Shown piece by piece: positions 62,297-64,000 of a stretch of 64,000 nt of DNA (positions are counted from its first letter, which is position 1; every line of letters starts with the position of its first letter). A program made the position numbers and the translations under genes. The stretch lies in the NCBI GenBank assembly GCA_902362865.1, contig CABIYE010000015.1, positions 5,397 through 69,396 of the forward strand, read 5' to 3'. Source of the stretch: Clostridiaceae bacterium. GTDB taxonomy: Bacteria; Bacillota; Clostridia; Lachnospirales; Lachnospiraceae. Below the pieces are notes generated by a model. The model searched no databases. It had not been told where the DNA came from and saw only the letters and a list, made by a program, of their open reading frames with translations.

Positions 62297-63058
62297 ATGC
62301 GAAAGAAACCAAGAGAACAGGCAATAGAAGAACTAACATTAATGCTCATGTATTTGAATCGTTTTTCAGATAATAATGAGTATGCACGCTTTAGAGAAAT
62401 CAGTTGGAAGGGATACGATTATGACACGCTGGCGCAATTGAATGAGCGGGATCTTGTTTACTCTCCAAAGGGAAAAGTATCATATTTCACAGAAGCCGGG
62501 AGAGAAAAAGCAAGAGAATTGCTCGTGAAATATGGGCTTTCAGATTATGCATTTTATGAAAAATATGAATTCCGCTTCATTCGCCCGGAGGAAGCGGAGG
62601 CAGCAGCCGAGATAGAAGCGATTTGTTTTCCGCCAAGTGAAACCTGTACGTTAGACATTATGAAAGAAAGGGTATCCCTAGCGGGAGATTGTTTCCTGGT
62701 GGCGATTGACAGAGAGACGGGTCGTATGATTGGTTTTGTAAATGGTCTTTGTACCAATGAATGGTCGCTGCGGGATGAATTATTTACAGATACCAGCCTT
62801 CATGACCCGGATGGGTGTAATATCATGATTTGCAGTGTAGCTGTCCTTCCGGAATATCGGAAACAGGGGATTGCAAGAGAGATGATGTGGGAATTCCTCC
62901 GTAAGCAGCAGGCACAGGGAAGAAAACAGGCAGTGCTGACGTGTGTTCCGTCTAAGGTGAAAATGTATAAGAAATTTGGGTTTGTTGACAGAGGAGAATC
63001 CGAATCAACCTGGGGCGGAGAAAAGTGGCATGAAATGTTTTGCACGTTAAATTTATAA
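62297..63058 (+). CDS. GNAT acetyltransferase with N-terminal DUF6429-like domain
   Basis: The protein is 253 residues. Residues ~1-80 are a DUF6429-like helical region (LTLMLMYLNRFSDNNE, SWKGYDYDTLAQLNERDLV) and ~92-253 a GNAT domain: IRPEEAEAAAEIEAICFPPSE, acetyl-CoA loop SVAVLPEYRKQGIAREMM and the CVPSKVKMYKKFGFVDRG end, close to arylalkylamine N-acetyltransferase-like members. It starts directly after the P-loop remnant stop. Substrate unknown. Confidence 0.85.
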   Translation: MRKKPREQAIEELTLMLMYLNRFSDNNEYARFREISWKGYDYDTLAQLNERDLVYSPKGKVSYFTEAGREKARELLVKYGLSDYAFYEKYEFRFIRPEEAEAAAEIEAICFPPSETCTLDIMKERVSLAGDCFLVAIDRETGRMIGFVNGLCTNEWSLRDELFTDTSLHDPDGCNIMICSVAVLPEYRKQGIAREMMWEFLRKQQAQGRKQAVLTCVPSKVKMYKKFGFVDRGESESTWGGEKWHEMFCTLNL

Positions 63059-63226
63059 GTAGTTAGAAATTATAGTGGTTTTTTAATCTTAACGGTATTA
63101 TATGTAGTTTCTTTGCCTTTTGTATTTTACGTTGATAGATTGAGGTCTGCTAGATGAATTGAATTAATCATTTCGAGAAGCGTAATGGGAATAATTTTTC
63201 TGGAAGAGTGATTATGAAACAACTAC

Positions 63227-63255
63227 ATGACAACTATACAGGCAAGTGTTACAAT
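63227..63255 (+). promoter_or_regulatory. Promoter of the DUF3990 module
   Basis: ATGACA (63227-63232)-17-TACAAT (63250-63255). The rest of the gap 63059-63305 shows no gene. Confidence 0.5.
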
Positions 63256-63305
63256 ATAGCTATAGATAGGAAAAGTGTTTGAAAGGAGTATTTTAGGGGA
63301 AATTT

Positions 63306-63686
63306 ATGATTTTGTTTCATGGCAGTAATGTAGAGGTAAAAGTTCCTCAAATTATCAAGTCCAAAAGGTTATTAGATTTCGGAACAGGATTCTATCTTAC
63401 CAGTGACTTTGAACAGGCAAAGAAATGGGCTGTTCGCACAACGAATAGAAGGGAAGCAGGTGTTCCGATTATTTCTGTTTTTGAAATTGATGACAGTCAA
63501 CTGGAAAGATTAGACACACTTATCTTTGAGCAGGCAATTCGTACTGTAAACAATTATTTGAAAGGTTATTTTACAGAGGAAATTGCGATTCAACTGTTGC
63601 TACCACAAAAATTAAAAGACCAGTATGCTTTTAAGACAGAAAAAGCTTTGGCTATTCTTGGATTTAAAGAGGTAAGATTTGTATGA
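63306..63686 (+). CDS. DUF3990 ADP-ribosyltransferase-like toxin, internally deleted
   Basis: The protein is 126 residues. The start FHGSNVEVKVPQIIKSKRLLDFGTGFYLTSD and QAKKWAVRT are the DUF3990 ART-like signature. The C-terminal part (NNYLKGYFTEEIAIQLLLPQ, QYAFKTEKAL) also matches, but the middle section normally between the LERLDTLIFE and AIRTVNNYL stretches (about 35-40 residues, with the VANR and YDIVIGPVAND region) is missing in frame. It is probably inactive. AAAGGAG precedes the ATG. It overlaps the next start by four bases, as in toxin-antitoxin pairs. Confidence 0.75.
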   Translation: MILFHGSNVEVKVPQIIKSKRLLDFGTGFYLTSDFEQAKKWAVRTTNRREAGVPIISVFEIDDSQLERLDTLIFEQAIRTVNNYLKGYFTEEIAIQLLLPQKLKDQYAFKTEKALAILGFKEVRFV

Positions 63687-63973
63687 AGAAATTAGAACCT
63701 GAGATTGTAGATTATTATAATAATGAAGTAGTCGTAATGATAGCAGAAAAATATGGGATGAGTCAGATGGATGCTTTGAAAGCGTTTGTCAATTCTAAAA
63801 CCCATGAAATGATTGAAAATGCTGAGTGCGGCATGACGGATTTTGGAGCTGAGGCGATATTTGAGATATGGGAATGTGAGAAGATTACAGGAGATCCGAG
63901 AAAATCCATATATATAAGCAATTTGGTGATATGTCAAGAGGAAAATGAAAAAGATTTTTTTGGAAAAGGGTAA
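63683..63973 (+). CDS. Small protein paired with DUF3990 (antitoxin-like)
   Basis: This 96-residue protein (LEPEIVDYYNNEVVVMIAEKYGMSQMDALKAFVNS, then FGAEAIFEIWECEKITGDPRKSIYI) starts inside the end of the DUF3990 gene and is probably its cognate antitoxin. It has the helix-rich look of DUF3791-type partners, but I am not sure of the family. Confidence 0.6.
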   Translation: MKKLEPEIVDYYNNEVVVMIAEKYGMSQMDALKAFVNSKTHEMIENAECGMTDFGAEAIFEIWECEKITGDPRKSIYISNLVICQEENEKDFFGKG

Positions 63974-63979
63974 CCTTAA

Positions 63980-63994
63980 TAGACCTACGGTCTA
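63980..63994. repeat. Short palindrome at the window end
   Basis: TAGACC-TAC-GGTCTA, six pairs, just after the last gene and cut off by the window edge. It may be part of a terminator or operator. Confidence 0.3.
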
Positions 63995-64000
63995 AAAGAA

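Noticed and set aside
1..64000. CRISPR arrays, rRNA and tRNA genes
   Set aside because: No regularly spaced repeats and no recognisable tRNA or rRNA sequence were seen.

Overview
The window is chromosomal DNA from a low-to-mid GC Firmicute, most likely a gut Lachnospiraceae (Blautia / Dorea / Mediterraneibacter type). The grounds are strong AGGAGG-type ribosome sites, a LoaP-led exopolysaccharide (EPS) locus, paired Rrf2 regulators around cysK and an OAH sulfhydrylase, a SleL-type LysM-GH18 spore hydrolase, and family content (DUF2229/BcrAD activases, DUF4869, DUF3990, DUF6429) typical of that family. Genus is not certain. Identifications rest on recognised motifs; no search was run.

Region 1 (1-13.1 kb) holds ordinary chromosomal genes with several decaying ones. 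In order: a PAP2 / CDP-alcohol phosphatidyltransferase fusion missing part of its PAP2 domain; a MacB-like ABC exporter split by one in-frame stop, with its TetR regulator; an operon of an LPG-synthase-like flippase, a GT8 glycosyltransferase, 2-hydroxyacyl-CoA dehydratase activase-family proteins (one a remnant) and an EamA transporter; a GntR-regulated two-gene ABC system; a hypoxanthine-DNA glycosylase; and the spore hydrolase. Region 2 (13.1-21.3 kb) is a sulfur assimilation operon flanked by two Rrf2 regulators, a broken VapD module, and a TetM-like ribosomal GTPase fused to a Rae1/YacP-type NYN ribonuclease.

Region 3 (21.5-50.2 kb) is the EPS locus: a CapD-like dehydratase, a structured leader, the antiterminator LoaP, an initiating sugar transferase fused to a GT4 enzyme, a series of glycosyltransferases, a Wzy-like polymerase, a WecB epimerase, a CDP-glycerol-transferase-like protein, a pyruvyltransferase and a Wzx flippase, all strikingly AT-rich. 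It ends with capE-capF-capG for UDP-N-acetyl-L-fucosamine. A 6.8 kb cassette of higher GC (39.9-46.8 kb) is inserted before capE: an ADP-ribosyltransferase-like protein, a split SLATT-like two-TM protein, a 1495-residue HD plus Hsp90-type ATPase protein, and an ImmA/IrrE-like protein lacking a zinc ligand. It looks like an immune or conflict system.

Region 4 (50.2-64 kb) is a degraded genomic island. It carries two copies of a promoter-plus-hairpin RNA element with compensatory base changes, an ImmA/IrrE peptidase with a membrane partner, and a 1080-residue TIR/nucleoside-deoxyribosyltransferase-like protein translationally coupled to a TM-Macro protein of the type II Thoeris ThsA kind. The rest is broken genes (BRO-N, AAA-ATPase, tyrosine integrase, DUF4869, P-loop protein), a GNAT acetyltransferase and a DUF3990 toxin-like module. 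The best candidates for undescribed biology are the ART/SLATT/HD-Hsp90 cassette, the giant TIR-like/TM-Macro pair, and the TetM-Rae1 fusion.
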